From Pseudocercospora fijiensis CIRAD86 (lineage: Eukaryota > Ascomycota > Dothideomycetes > Mycosphaerellales > Mycosphaerellaceae): DNA of 64,000 nt. Shown in pieces: positions 43,450-54,400 of this stretch. The position numbers and the translations under genes are program-made. How positions within the stretch are numbered: position 1 is the stretch's first letter; the number at the start of each line of letters is the position of its first letter. The stretch lies in contig NW_006921532.1 of the NCBI RefSeq assembly GCF_000340215.1, forward strand, positions 7,667,910-7,731,909. Direction: 5' to 3'. Under the pieces are notes generated by a model. The model made no database searches, was not told the DNA's origin, and was given only the letters and a program-made list of their open reading frames with translations.

Positions 43450-45890
43450 CTACTATCGGCTATAGTTAATCTATTGCTAAGTACGCTATTCTTTACGCGC
43501 TCGGAGGTTATTAATCTCTTACCGTAGAAGGTCTAGCTTAGAAGGAGGTTGTAGTTTAACTAGAAGTGCTTCTTACCGTAGATTATAATAGTCGAAGCCT
43601 ATAGGGTAATAGGCAGGTCTATAGGCACGGTTAGCCTTCTAGTAAGGGCATAACTAAGTGCGGCATTGGCTCTTAACGCACTTATAGTAAGCAATAGTAG
43701 TCCTTAATTAAGTAAGAGACACGCCTAGCTCTAATATAAAGTCTACGGTCCTTGCTATTACTATCTTCTGCTTCTTAGCGACCGCTATAGTGTTTAAATC
43801 GTCTAATTCTCGAGCCGTTGCTGCACGCTTAGTGCTATACAAAGTAGCTCCGCCGGTTATAGGTTTGCGGTTGCTAAATACAACTTTCGGCTCTCGTAGG
43901 CGTAGCGGTCGTTTACTAAAGTCGACTAACTAGTGCTTATAGAAGTAACGAGGCAATAGCACTATACGGCTTCCTTCTATCTTAACTATCTTTATAATCT
44001 CGTAGAGGCACGGATAACTATAGGTCTTAGTTAAGTAGTCGTTGCAGCGGTATCGTATATAGCTATACGAGAAGGCTAAATACTTAATCTCGTTGCTATT
44101 ATCGTTAGTCGTAGTTCTTAGAAGGGCGATAGTACGTCTATATAGCTTAGCTACTTCGAGAAGGCAGTAATTACTAATAACTCGAGAGATACTAGCGTAG
44201 AAGGGTCTAGTTAGTAGTTTGCTATACCTCTTTAGGTTGTCCGCTATAGCGGTACGGCGGCGGTCGTAACCTTCTTGCTACTAATTAAGAAGCGACTCGA
44301 AGAGCGTAAAGATATCGTGTCGGCTACTATAGTTAAGCTAGAGCTTAATACGTCTATAGTAGGACTCGACTCGTAAGGTTGTCTTATAGCCGAAGTGAAG
44401 CACTTAGTTAGTCTAGAAGTTAACTATTCTCGTCTTATAGTGCTACTAGTTCTTATAGAGATAGGCCTTAAATATAGGATAGACGTTGTCTAGCTTTACA
44501 GCGTTGCTATTAAATTCTTCTTCGGTCTTACTATATATAGTGTAAGTGAATAGCTTTATAAACTTATTAGTAGATAGACTATCTGTCTAGCAACCGTCGG
44601 CCTTAATCTATATAAAGTCGCCTCTCTCCTTCCTTACTCGAGTAAGTATGTCCTAGTTTAAATACTACTCGTAGACGATGTTCGTAGCTTCCGGAAACAC
44701 TACATTGATAGCTAGCATTAAGGATTCTTCTCGATTAGTTGCTATTACAATTGGTATAGTATAGTCGGCTTCTTCGAGGCCCTTTCGGACAGACCGTAAT
44801 AACTAGACGAAGTTAGCTTAGTCTAGCTTCGGACGGATAAGGCTAATACCGAGCTTAATAGTATCGTTTATCGGTCTAGCGGCGACTATGTCTAGTAGCT
44901 CGAGGTTATATAAATTAGTAGAATATATAGTGTCGAGAATTAGCTAGTACGGCGTCTCCTTAAAGGCTTCGAGCGAGGTTAGATATAGAGCTACTATTAA
45001 CTAAATTAAGCCGTCCTTAGAAGGGTAGATATCGTAGAAGATGCTATTGCTATCTAGCAAGTTAACTATACGTTAAGCCTAGTTAGCCTCGCGGCGCTAA
45101 TTAAGAGTCCGGTTCTAGGCAATATTATATATATTATAAGGCTTTAAGATTACTCTACGGTAGCGGAAATAGGCTATTATCTTCGACGTTAGTATACGAG
45201 CTTGCTATAGCCGTTCTAATTGCTCGAGGAATTCAGCCGTTCTCGAGCGCTTCCGAAGGGTAGCAAGCGCTATAATATCGTCCTTTTAATAGTTATAGTA
45301 GTAGTATCCTTCTTTAGTAGAATAGCGGATCTGCTACTCGCCTTCTAGCTCGAGAGGGTAGATAGTAATAGCGTAGAAGTAGAACTTGTAGTCTATCTTC
45401 TTTGTCTTCTTCTACGCCTTATTAGTTGTATTCTAGGTCCGCTTGTCTAGTAGACCAAAGCAGCTATATATATACAAATAGCGATATTTAATGCTATTCT
45501 TATTCTTCTTAGGCTTCTACTCCTTAAACTCGTACCCCTTCGATATACTAAATTCGTAGATATACCGCTCGAGGGCGCGTTTTAAAGGGAACGTCGACTC
45601 GCGCGGCATTAGACCTTGCGGCGGTAAGGTCGCTTCTTCTAGCGGTTTAACGATAAACTCGTATTTCTAAGGGTACGGCGATACTAATCGATATTTAGGT
45701 AGAGATATACGCTCTCGAGGCAGGTTAAGTAAGCGACTGCGCCCTCGAACACGCGTTTCCGAGACTAATTCGACTTCTTCCTACGACTTAATATCTACTA
45801 CTACCCCTTCTACTACTACCCCTTCTACTACCTCCTCTTCTACTACTTCCGCCGCGCCGCCGATATCGTCTTTAGCGAGGAAATCGTCTA
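43450..45890 (-). pseudogene. MULE transposase with RIP damage
   Basis: Read on the reverse strand from about 45890 downwards. An acidic N-terminus leads to PRESTFPLKRALERYIYEFS and a FAR1-like zinc-binding region (YPLELEGE, IRYSTKEGYYYYNY). It continues with SKIIAYFRYRRV and the MULE catalytic domain: LILDTIYSTNLYNLELLDIV near 44930 and IPIVIATNREESLMLAINVV near 44730, then FPEATNIVYE. Many in-frame TAG codons interrupt it. In the second catalytic motif, where related transposases have VTDRE, this copy reads ATNRE, so the Asp is Asn, a change RIP can make (TpG to TpA). It is not functional. Confidence 0.85.
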
Positions 45891-46099
45891 TATAGGCCTT
45901 ATGCGATAGAGATTAAGCTATTGTATTAAGAAAGATAATAGAAACACGTATTCTAATAGAAATAATAGAAATGCGATATTTAGTACGCGTGCCTAGGCGC
46001 GACTATTAATAACACTAACTAAGAACAGCTATGTCTGAAAACAGGTGGAAATAGCACGTAATCGACGATAAGGCGATTCTATATTAGTGCTAGGTCTAT

Positions 46100-46147
46100 A
46101 TCTACTGGGGCTCGGGCAGCCAGCTGGGGCTCGGGGAAGTGGCCAAG
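46100..46147 (-). repeat. MULE right terminal inverted repeat
   Basis: Reverse complement of 42931-42978 with no mismatch over 48 bases. It is followed directly by the second GGTATGATA copy. Confidence 0.95.
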
Positions 46148-46163
46148 GGTATGATATGGTGAG

Positions 46164-46196
46164 CTACGGTACGGTACGGTACGGTACGGTACGGTC
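46164..46196. repeat. GGTAC microsatellite, right part
   Basis: Six tandem ACGGT units in the same orientation as the array left of the MULE, about 110 bases upstream of the DUF3292 start codon. Confidence 0.95.
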
Positions 46197-46304
46197 CGAA
46201 AATGACGCAACGTCGAATCGTGATCTGATCTTGGTCGCACACGGAACAAAGGGCGGCGAAACAACGGCGTATCATGACCCAATAATGACCTATATCTCTG
46301 CAGC

Positions 46305-48420
46305 ATGGCGACCAACATTCCTACTGTGGAAGACCTGAAGGAATTCCTACCAATCCCCGCCAACATCGGCGCACTGACCGATCCTGACAAAGTCGACGTG
46401 GCCCAATCCATAACGGAAAAGCCGACGGCGAGTCATGCTCTGGCAATGGCCGACCACCACGACAAGGGCGCCGCGCAGGAGACTCACGACGACGAGGTGA
46501 AGGACCTGGGCTGGGCCGATCATGTTGACCAGATGCAGAATCCGCTGGTGGGCGGCATGCACAACGAAGACTTGTGGGTGCTCGTGCGCCGCTTCAACAA
46601 GGTAAACGACATTGATCGTTCGTACTGCCATGCCATGCCGTGCTGATGCCGCGTAGCAAATGTACCATGTCAAAGACTATCCCTACCCGGTACCCGGGAA
46701 CCTGGACCTCAACATCGCCGACGAGGAAGAGTTCTCGCCTGACAAGCTACGAGCCAATATCGAGCGACTGTACATGACTGTCATCATTGGCCTCATGGGA
46801 GCAACGAAGCAGATCATGCGATTGCGTTCATGGCGAGAGACCCGGAGGACGACTTGCTTTTGTGCAGCATACTTCATTGCCTGGGCTTTCGACTTCCTGA
46901 CTCCACTATTCTTGAGCGTCGTCATCGCACTGATCGTCTACCCACCATGTCGAGACATCTTGTTCCCTCCAGCGCCACTCGCACTCGTCTCTGCGAGCAC
47001 CGGTGGCGTTCAGAAGCCCAAGGCAGGCGTTCTCGGATCGACAGACTCCGCTACAGGCGCACCGGAGAAGCACAAGGGCGAGGCAGTTGAGGCCGAGGCT
47101 AGCAACGTGGTCAACAGTATTGCTTCTGTCGCCTTATCCAGCGTGGCCGGGAAGCACCCGCAGAACGAACCACCTCACGCTGAAAATAGCAGAGGAAACG
47201 ATTCCGTTCCCGATCCTACGGCACTGGCCATGGGTGCGAGTAATGCTCGCTCCAAGACGGGTGGCGAGGACAGCGTATCCAAGGACAAGACCAGAGTACC
47301 CATGGAGACCGCGATTTGGAACAATATGAGGCCTATCATGCATGGTATCGCTGACGTCTCCGATACATGGGAACGATTTGGCAACGCACTGTCTCCTACC
47401 CCACCCTTTCCACGCGATCTCTTTCGTCTGCGGATAGCTGCTGTCGTCGTGCCACTCCTCGGCGTCTCCATCTTCGTCACATCCTACATGCTCGTCAAAG
47501 GCATTACTTTCGGCGTAGGCTTCGGGTTCTTTGGTGATCCACTAATCCAGCGCGGACTCGTCTGGCTCAACAGTCACTTCCCTAAGTGGCAGAAACTCCT
47601 AGAGCTACGCAATACTCTCCTCAAAGGCGTCCCAACTAATGCCCAGCTCACCATAACGCTCCTCCGCATAGGCGAAGCAAACAAAGCTCCAATTCCGCCA
47701 CCGCCATTGTCACACGGTCCACCGCCAGACGAGCCTGTCGAGCTGACCGAAGACGAGCTTCGTGCTGCGGGTGCCGACTGGCCTTTGAATGCCACTGACG
47801 AAGAGATAAAAGCTGCTATTGAGCCCGACCCCACCACAGCCCATGAGACCGCAGGTACAGATATCGACGAGTCGAAGAAGAAATCTCACGGAAAAGCCGG
47901 TGCCAAGATTTTGGGTTTCTTGAAAGGTAACGTCAAAGCCAGCGTCGATACGGCTTTGGGTGTGGACCACCTCAAAGCTAAAGCTGGAAGCGAACCTTCA
48001 AAACAACGTCTCGGTGTCATACCACCTCGAAACGAATCAAAACTCTCCGGCCCCATCGACTTCAAATGTCGATACCACGGCAAGCGAGGTCACGCATACA
48101 TCGCCACCAAAGCCACAATTCCATGCATCGGATTCAGTCTCGACAAGAACATCACCAGCAAAGATGGCTCCGGCTTGAATTCTGAACTCCATCCCGTCTG
48201 GACCGTGGCTTTGGCTGACATCAAAGAACTCAAGAAACTTGGTGGTTTGGGATGGAAATCTAAACTTGTGGTCGGTTGGGCTTTGGATCGTGAGGTTGCG
48301 GATGGTTTGGAGATTGTGGATAAGCTTGGAAATCACTGGATTCTTACGGCTATGGTGTTGAGGGATGAGCTTTTTAATCGGCTTGTTGCTATGGGTGGGC
48401 AGAAGTGGGAGGCTTGGTGA
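46305..48420 (+). CDS. DUF3292 family membrane protein
   Basis: The exons are 46305-46601 and 46657-48420 (intron GTAAAC...GCGTAG, 55 bases), giving 686 residues. Conserved family segments are NPLVGGMHNEDLWVLVRRFNKQ and GNLDLNIADEEEFSPDKLRA, then IERLYMTVIIGLMG and SWRETRRTTCFCAAYFIAWAFDFL. These are followed by two hydrophobic regions (LFLSVVIALIVYPP and the later IAAVVVPLLGVSIFVTSYML). The C-terminus reads like a GRAM/PH-type lipid-binding fold (FKCRYHGKRGHAYIATKAT, GFSLDKN, VWTVALADIKELKKL). This fungal-specific family has no assigned function; membrane contact or lipid sensing is only inference. A MULE sits in its promoter. Confidence 0.88.
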
Positions 48421-48696
48421 AGACTATGATATCGACAGTACAATATAGAAGGGCTAAGTGTCTCGGGTGGGGTTTTGTGAGTGGGTGGGGAGTTTGTTTT
48501 GTGATACCTATGAGCATATGGAAGCCTTTACCTCAGCCGCTTCCTTTCTGGCTTGGTTCTCTCCGCATTCTTAAGTCATCTGGAAGAAGCGCGCGCGTGA
48601 GATGCTGGTTCTCTGTGTCCCATCTTTCTGCGACCTTGCTGCTCTCGACTCTCGGGAATTGCCTTTGCTTGTATCTCGGCCTTCACGAAGGAGTGC
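48421..48696. other. convergent spacer
   Basis: This is the 3' flank of two genes that end towards each other. Nothing else seen. Confidence 0.5.
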
Positions 48697-49741
48697 TCAT
48701 GAAAGGGGTGTATGACGACAGCCACCTGCTCGGAAAGTCATATCCTCCTGCACGCAAAAGAGGCATACGTCCTTCATGTTGCTCTCGACTTTTTCGACAA
48801 TGCTGCTGTACTTGGCGAGCTTGTTGGCGAGCTTGTAGTCTTTGACCACCGTTCCTACGCAAGAGCCCCTCTTCGGATCCCCTGCGCAAGGAGGCGACAC
48901 GCTGTCGTCAAGATCACTGAAGTCGGCGTCTGACATTGCTCTGATAATGCCCTGGACTGATGCATTACCTCGCGCGCCGACTGGCCACAACTTCAGCTCG
49001 CCCAGACGGCGGATGACGGCGACGGCATAGGAGTCTTGATAACTGCAAGAAGCAAGGCAGCCATTGGTCATTTTATTCTTGAGGGTGCTCGCAGACAGGA
49101 CGTGATCCTGCACAGCTGATGACAAGGCCAGCAGCGCCTTCATGCGCTCGTTGTCCAGCCCAGCTTGAGAGTTAAGTCAGCAAAGTATTCGAAAAGCAAG
49201 TCTCAGTATACTTACAGTACACATCAGTCAGAACGCCCGGCTTGCCTAAGATGGGGGACTGGTTGTAACACACGAGACGCCTGGCAATCGTAGCAAAAAG
49301 CTCGTGCTGACGCAGCAGATAGGCATAGTGGAGTAAATCTTGAAGGTCGTCCTCATCTGCATTTTCCATAGCTTTCGATATCCAATAGTAAGCTGCTGTT
49401 CCGACAGCAGCCACACAGTCATACTTGTCCACGGTCTCTGCCAGGACCTTGAGATTCACCATAGAGCCCAAGCGGTCGTTCTTTGAATGCATGATGAGGA
49501 ACAGCGTTTTCATGGTCTTCGCATCATCTTCTGGCAACTCGATCTCCACATATGACGCCGTCGCCAACGTAGTACCTTCTCGAAAGTGCGGACTGAGCAT
49601 CGCTTTCAATACCGGCGAGGCGAGGCTGACGACCTTGGATGACACCCGGAGGCGCAAAGGCGAAATTTTGCGAAGGGTGCATATGAAGATGACATCTCCA
49701 TCTGGATCGATGTCGACCTGATCGGCTTTCTGGTTCGCCAT
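48697..49741 (-). CDS. BTB/POZ domain protein A
   Basis: The exons are 49216-49741 and 48697-49163 (intron GTAAGT...CTCAAG, 52 bases), giving 330 residues. The BTB/POZ fold covers residues 10-110, with DPDGDVIFICTL, LRVSSKVVSLASPVLKAMLS, VEIELPEDDAKTMKTLFLIM and DKYDCVAAV. It is followed by a helical BACK-like region (LQDLLHYAYLLRQHELFATI). The C-terminal part carries paired cysteines (CLFC). Fungal BTB proteins of this form have no known partner. The gene is divergent from a second BTB gene only 228 bases away, and the two proteins share the order of domains, so they are probably an old duplicate pair. Confidence 0.82.
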
Positions 49742-49969
49742 GGTTGATGTTGGTGTGTTGCGATCGAGAGCGTTTGAAGTGCGCTGATGTTTTCCAAGTG
49801 ATGGAACGCCAAGGATTCAAATGTTTCACAAAAGTGAAGCTGACTTCTGGAAGCGCAAGCTCACTTCGACTCGGCCAGCATTGACCAACCCAGCCACCAG
49901 CATTCTGCGCATACAAAGCGACGCATTTCCTACGCATCTCTTTCATCCCCAAACACCGACTCCTCCATC
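49742..49969. promoter_or_regulatory. divergent promoter of the BTB/POZ pair
   Basis: These 228 bases between two start codons must serve both genes, so they may be co-regulated. No specific binding site is recognised. Confidence 0.5.
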
Positions 49970-51377
49970 ATGTCCGACAACGAAGAAGGCCGCGCCTCGA
50001 AACGGCAAAAGACAACTCCCGACCAAGATGCGCCGACGCCAGCGCCAACACCGCAACTCCCAACGATGAAGGCACCAGCACCTCTCTACCCATCACTCCA
50101 GATACCAAACCCCACGGCGGCAGCCGGTCAGACGCCAACGCCGCAAACGCCAACGCTCCAGACCTCATCGATGCCATCTCCAACCGTCCAGCGACCCGAA
50201 GCCACGGTCGACATCTGCGGCGACGGCGACACCATCCTCGTCGTCTCCGGCATCGCCAACCTCTATAAAAAGATGGGCATCCGAGTCTCCTCGACAGTCC
50301 TCACCCTCGCCTCACCAGTCTTCAAACGCCTCCTCACCACTCCCACCACCGCATCCTCTCTCGCCACACCCCTCAGCGCAACTCCAACTCCAGCAGAACC
50401 CCCCCCTCGCCTCCTCCCCCTCCCCGACGACGGCGACACAATCTACATACTCTGCAACATCCTGCACCTCCAAAACTCCGCCCTCCCCTCCAAAATCTCC
50501 CCCGACCTCCTCTTCCGCTTCATCGCCACGGCCTCGAAATTCCAATGCATCATCGCCATCAGTCGAGTCTGCTCCCAATGGCTCGATCACATCTACCATC
50601 ACCTCCCCCACCCCACCTCCACAACCCTTCTCTTGCACCTCATCGAAACATCCATGCTCCTCAACGACGCCATCTACTTCGCGCGCTTCTCGTCCAAATG
50701 GATCCTTTCCGCACCCCTCGGGAAGAAAGAAGTTTCGGAAATCGTCGAACCCTCCGAGCCGGTGCCTCGTCAACGTCTTGCGCGGACGTTACTCTCGCGC
50801 CAGAAATCCGTCCAGGAAGATCTGAAACGGGATTTAGATATCGTTTTGGATCCGCTGGCCGAGGCGCTGAGTGACGATGCGAGACATTACATGTACGAAG
50901 TTCCTCACCCCACCCCACCAAAACTGACTGACCTTGATTTACAGTGACTGCGCCCCAGGCGACGACCCCACACCCCCAGATACCCCCATCCCCTGTATCG
51001 TCGACAAAGACGCCTCAACCCTCTACCTCTCCGCCTTGCGCGACGCCAACCTCTGGCCTTCGTCGAAATGGTCGACAACGACGACAACGCTCGCCGAACT
51101 CGTGCGGAAATTTACGGATTTTCGGATTCCCGAGTATGATGCGAGCGATGCGTGTTATTGGTGTATCAATGTTGATGATAAGATTGTGAATGCCTTCAGT
51201 CTGGTGAGGGCTTTGCAGAAGGCGAGGGTGTGGGGGTTGTGTTTGGATTGTTATTTGGTGGAGGAGGGGGGTGGTGGTGGTGGTGTGAATTTGGGGGATT
51301 GTAGGGTTGTGCATGAGAAGGAGGGAGTGTTGGAGGGGGTTTTGAGGGGGATTGGGAGCGGGCCGAATAAAGGGTGA
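49970..51377 (+). CDS. BTB/POZ domain protein B
   Basis: The exons are 49970-50892 and 50945-51377 (intron GTACGA...TTTACAG, 52 bases, with an ACTGAC branch), giving 451 residues. A Pro/Thr/Gln-rich disordered N-terminus of about 75 residues precedes the BTB fold (VDICGDGDTILVV, IRVSSTVLTLASPVFKRLL, LPLPDDGDTIYILCNIL, ASKFQCIIAI). The C-terminal part has LYLSALRDANLWPSSKW and a CLDC pair, parallel to IRRLGELKLWP and CLFC in the neighbouring BTB protein. It differs from that neighbour by the long N-terminal extension and a Gly/Val-rich tail. The function is unknown. Confidence 0.8.
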
Positions 51378-51482
51378 AGGAGAGAATGAATGTCGCATCG
51401 CTCTTTCGGAACTGGTTTGTACATCATTGTATGGTACAGGAATATGAGAGTGCTTTGCATCAACTTACAACAACAACATCAA

Positions 51483-54400
51483 TTAATCCTTTCCCCCATC
51501 CATGCCTCTTGCAGCAGCAGTCAGCTCTCTCGTCAGCTCAGCTGATGATTCTCCATCCTGCATGTCAATATCATCACCCGCCTCATCTTCCTCCTCGCCT
51601 TCGACTTCTTCTCCTTCAACTTCAACCTCGCCCTCGCCCTCACCTTCATCATCGCCATCATCGTCATCTTCCTCGCGTCTGATCTGAGCTCGTGCACCAT
51701 GTCTGGGAGAAAGAGGGAATTTCGGACCCACTGGCCGCCTCCGTCGCTCCGGGCTACTCTCTTCCTCCAATTCGCTCAACTCGCTCTCGTCATCCGCACT
51801 GTCATGGATGCTGCCTGGTGCACTGGTCTCCGCAGAAGGGCCACCAGAATCAGCTTGTCGTTCACGATCAATGATGCTTTGCACGACGGTGCTCTTGAGC
51901 GGGGGAGCATTCGATGGCAAGACTGGCGTGTGTCCGTGCCCGGGAGGCTTGCTCTTCTGGTAGCATCCTTCGGCACAAGTCCTGATTTCGCGACGACCGA
52001 CTCCCATCTTGCGTCGCACGGGCGCTGGTTCCGGTTCTTTGGATGCGGAAGGAACTGTTGGAGGAGGCGGCTGGGCAGCGGGAAGGGAGTCGGCAGCACC
52101 ATCGAGATTCATAATGCTCATGATGCCCATCTTCGCATGTGAAGGACTGGCAGTGTGTGGTTCGTGCACAGGTGGAGGTGGCGGACGGCTTGCCTCTTCT
52201 TCCTGCTTAATTCGCCTCTCCTCGTCTTGCAGTTGCTTGCCGACGGTCTGGAACAGATGGGCGTATGCGTCGCCAATCAAGTCATCAATGGCACCAGGCT
52301 TCATCAGCGACTGATTGACTTTCTTTAGCTCTTGCACTTCTCGCAGCACGTCGAGAGCAGGAGAGACACCATTCTCTTGCTTTTGCATCCACATCTCCAA
52401 CGGCTCCTTCCTAGCTTGGAATTCCTCATACGCAATATTACTGAACGTAGAGGTTTCCAAGCCCTCTTGAAGACTTGCATGAGATCGCAACAGGCGAAGA
52501 TAAGCGTTGCATAGCTCGGCCCACACCTGACCATGTTGAAAAACATCGTGAGGTCTTCGCCGCACTCTACGCGCGAGTGCTTCAAGATCCTTCCGGTCCC
52601 TCAATTGCTCCAGGATCTTAGCGAAGAACAGAGTGTAGCGAGCTGTGTATACGAAATGTCGTCCAGCTCGTTCATTTTCCGGTCTCCACACTTGCAGCAC
52701 CATCGTCTTCGTAAACATTTGCTGAGTCAATTGCTCTTTGGCCGCGAGGGCCGCACTTTCCTGACCCGCATCTTCCATACCAAGCTCTTTGCGGTCATAC
52801 ACAATTTGCGCGTAGCGAGCAATCACGCGGTGGTACCAATTGGACTTGTCTGCTGCCCGAAGCTTCTTGAGAACAGCAAGAATGAAAGGGACCCAATCAT
52901 GCCTACCGTCTGGGAAATCTTCACGCCGCGAGTAGTGCGTGTGATGGATTGCTTCCTTGGCTTGCTCCAAGCTGATACTGCCACGAACGAACAGCTTGTG
53001 GATGATGCTGACAAGCTTGTAGTGAGGCTCCAGAAGAGGCTCCTTCTTGGAGTCTTTGCTCTCCTTCTTGTCCTTGTCCGGGAGCAGCTCCAATGCACGC
53101 ACAAAGGCCTGAAGGACCTGTTCGCCAGATGGTGAGGTATCGTGTCGTCTGCTTTCGTTGTTCGCGGAATGCATCTTCCACATACACTTACCAATCATGT
53201 AGTGGAGCTGCCATTGATCAGGTCGACCGGGCAAGGCGCGCTTGAATAGAACATTCGCCAACTTCCAGACCGTGTACTCCTGCAAAGGTTCGAATGGCCG
53301 CTGCTTGTGGATGCCATAGTTCCTGCTTACGAATATCTCGAGATCTTCAACATCAAACGGCTTCATGTCGAATGGAGCTCGCGAAGAACTGTACAGGCGA
53401 AGCGCAAAATCATGGTACAGTTCGGTCATCTTGCTCGAAGTCTCGAATTGTAAGTCGGCTGAGCGCTGTGCGAGTGCCGTCGCCATCGTGTAGCAGTGGA
53501 TGGCATTTCGTTGAAGGGTGACAATATCGCCCATGTTGCTATTCAGCTTTTCAGCAGACCAAACGACAGTCTCCTCAATCTTGGTATCGTATGCTTGTCC
53601 AAGTCGAAACCATGTTTCCCAGTGCTCCATCCTCACTTCGAGATCCTGGTTGAAGAGCGCAATAGCGATGTCGATGTCGTCGAGAGGTGTGGGTGCTGTC
53701 CGTTTCTGCGACCGGAACTTTGTTAAGGCGATGTGTCCCATCAAGAAGTACCAGCCCTTGGAGGCAAGTAAGGCATCTCCGTCGGGGATCGCCGTGACTG
53801 CCAGCTGGCTGCCTTCGCCCTTCAGACATCCAAAGAGCTCAAGCGGATTGACGGCAGATTTGAGGAAAGCTCGATAGCTCTCCCTGTTGCGGAGAACGGC
53901 TTCGGTTGGCTTCTTTCTGGCAAGGGCACCATGAAGCTTGTCGATGGTATCTTTCAAAGGATGTTTGACGAGCTCCTTGATTGGCAATTTGCTGGCCTGA
54001 GCCAGCAAGAGGTCGACAGCCTGCAAAGCCACACCGCGATCGAGAAAAGCATCCTTAGTGCAGTGGTGCTCGATCAGCTCGTATGAGGGATTCAGGAAGC
54101 AGTTCAAGCCGTACAGGTCATAGAGAACTTGTGCTTGCTCGCTGTCGAAGCCATCCACGTTCTGCATCTTGAAGAATTCGTCCTTGAGCATACGAACGAA
54201 TGCACGATTCTCGCAGGAGCAGAAGCCACGTATTCCCAAGTTGCGATGGACGGTGCGCAGGAAGTCGAAGCGGTCCTCTGTCGGTGTTGGATACAGTTCT
54301 CCATTCTGCTTGATCGCCTCTTTGAGCAGAGAGTAGAGCAAAATCCAGATCCTGACCTGTGACTCGTGGGTCAATGTCATCACATTCTTGAATGAGGCGA

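Larger units (their letters stand above)
42931..46147 (-). mobile_element. RIP-mutated Mutator-like element (MULE), 3217 bp
   Basis: The element has perfect 48-bp terminal inverted repeats (42931-42978 and 46100-46147, beginning CTTGGCCACTTCCCC). It is flanked by a perfect 9-bp direct repeat, GGTATGATA, at 42922-42930 and 46148-46156. A 9-bp duplication with long inverted repeats is characteristic of Mutator-like elements. The interior, from about 43070 to 46060, is AT-rich and nearly free of CpA, as after RIP. It carries a reverse-strand transposase remnant. It is inserted in a GGTAC microsatellite and ends 148 bases before the start codon of the DUF3292 gene. Confidence 0.93.
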
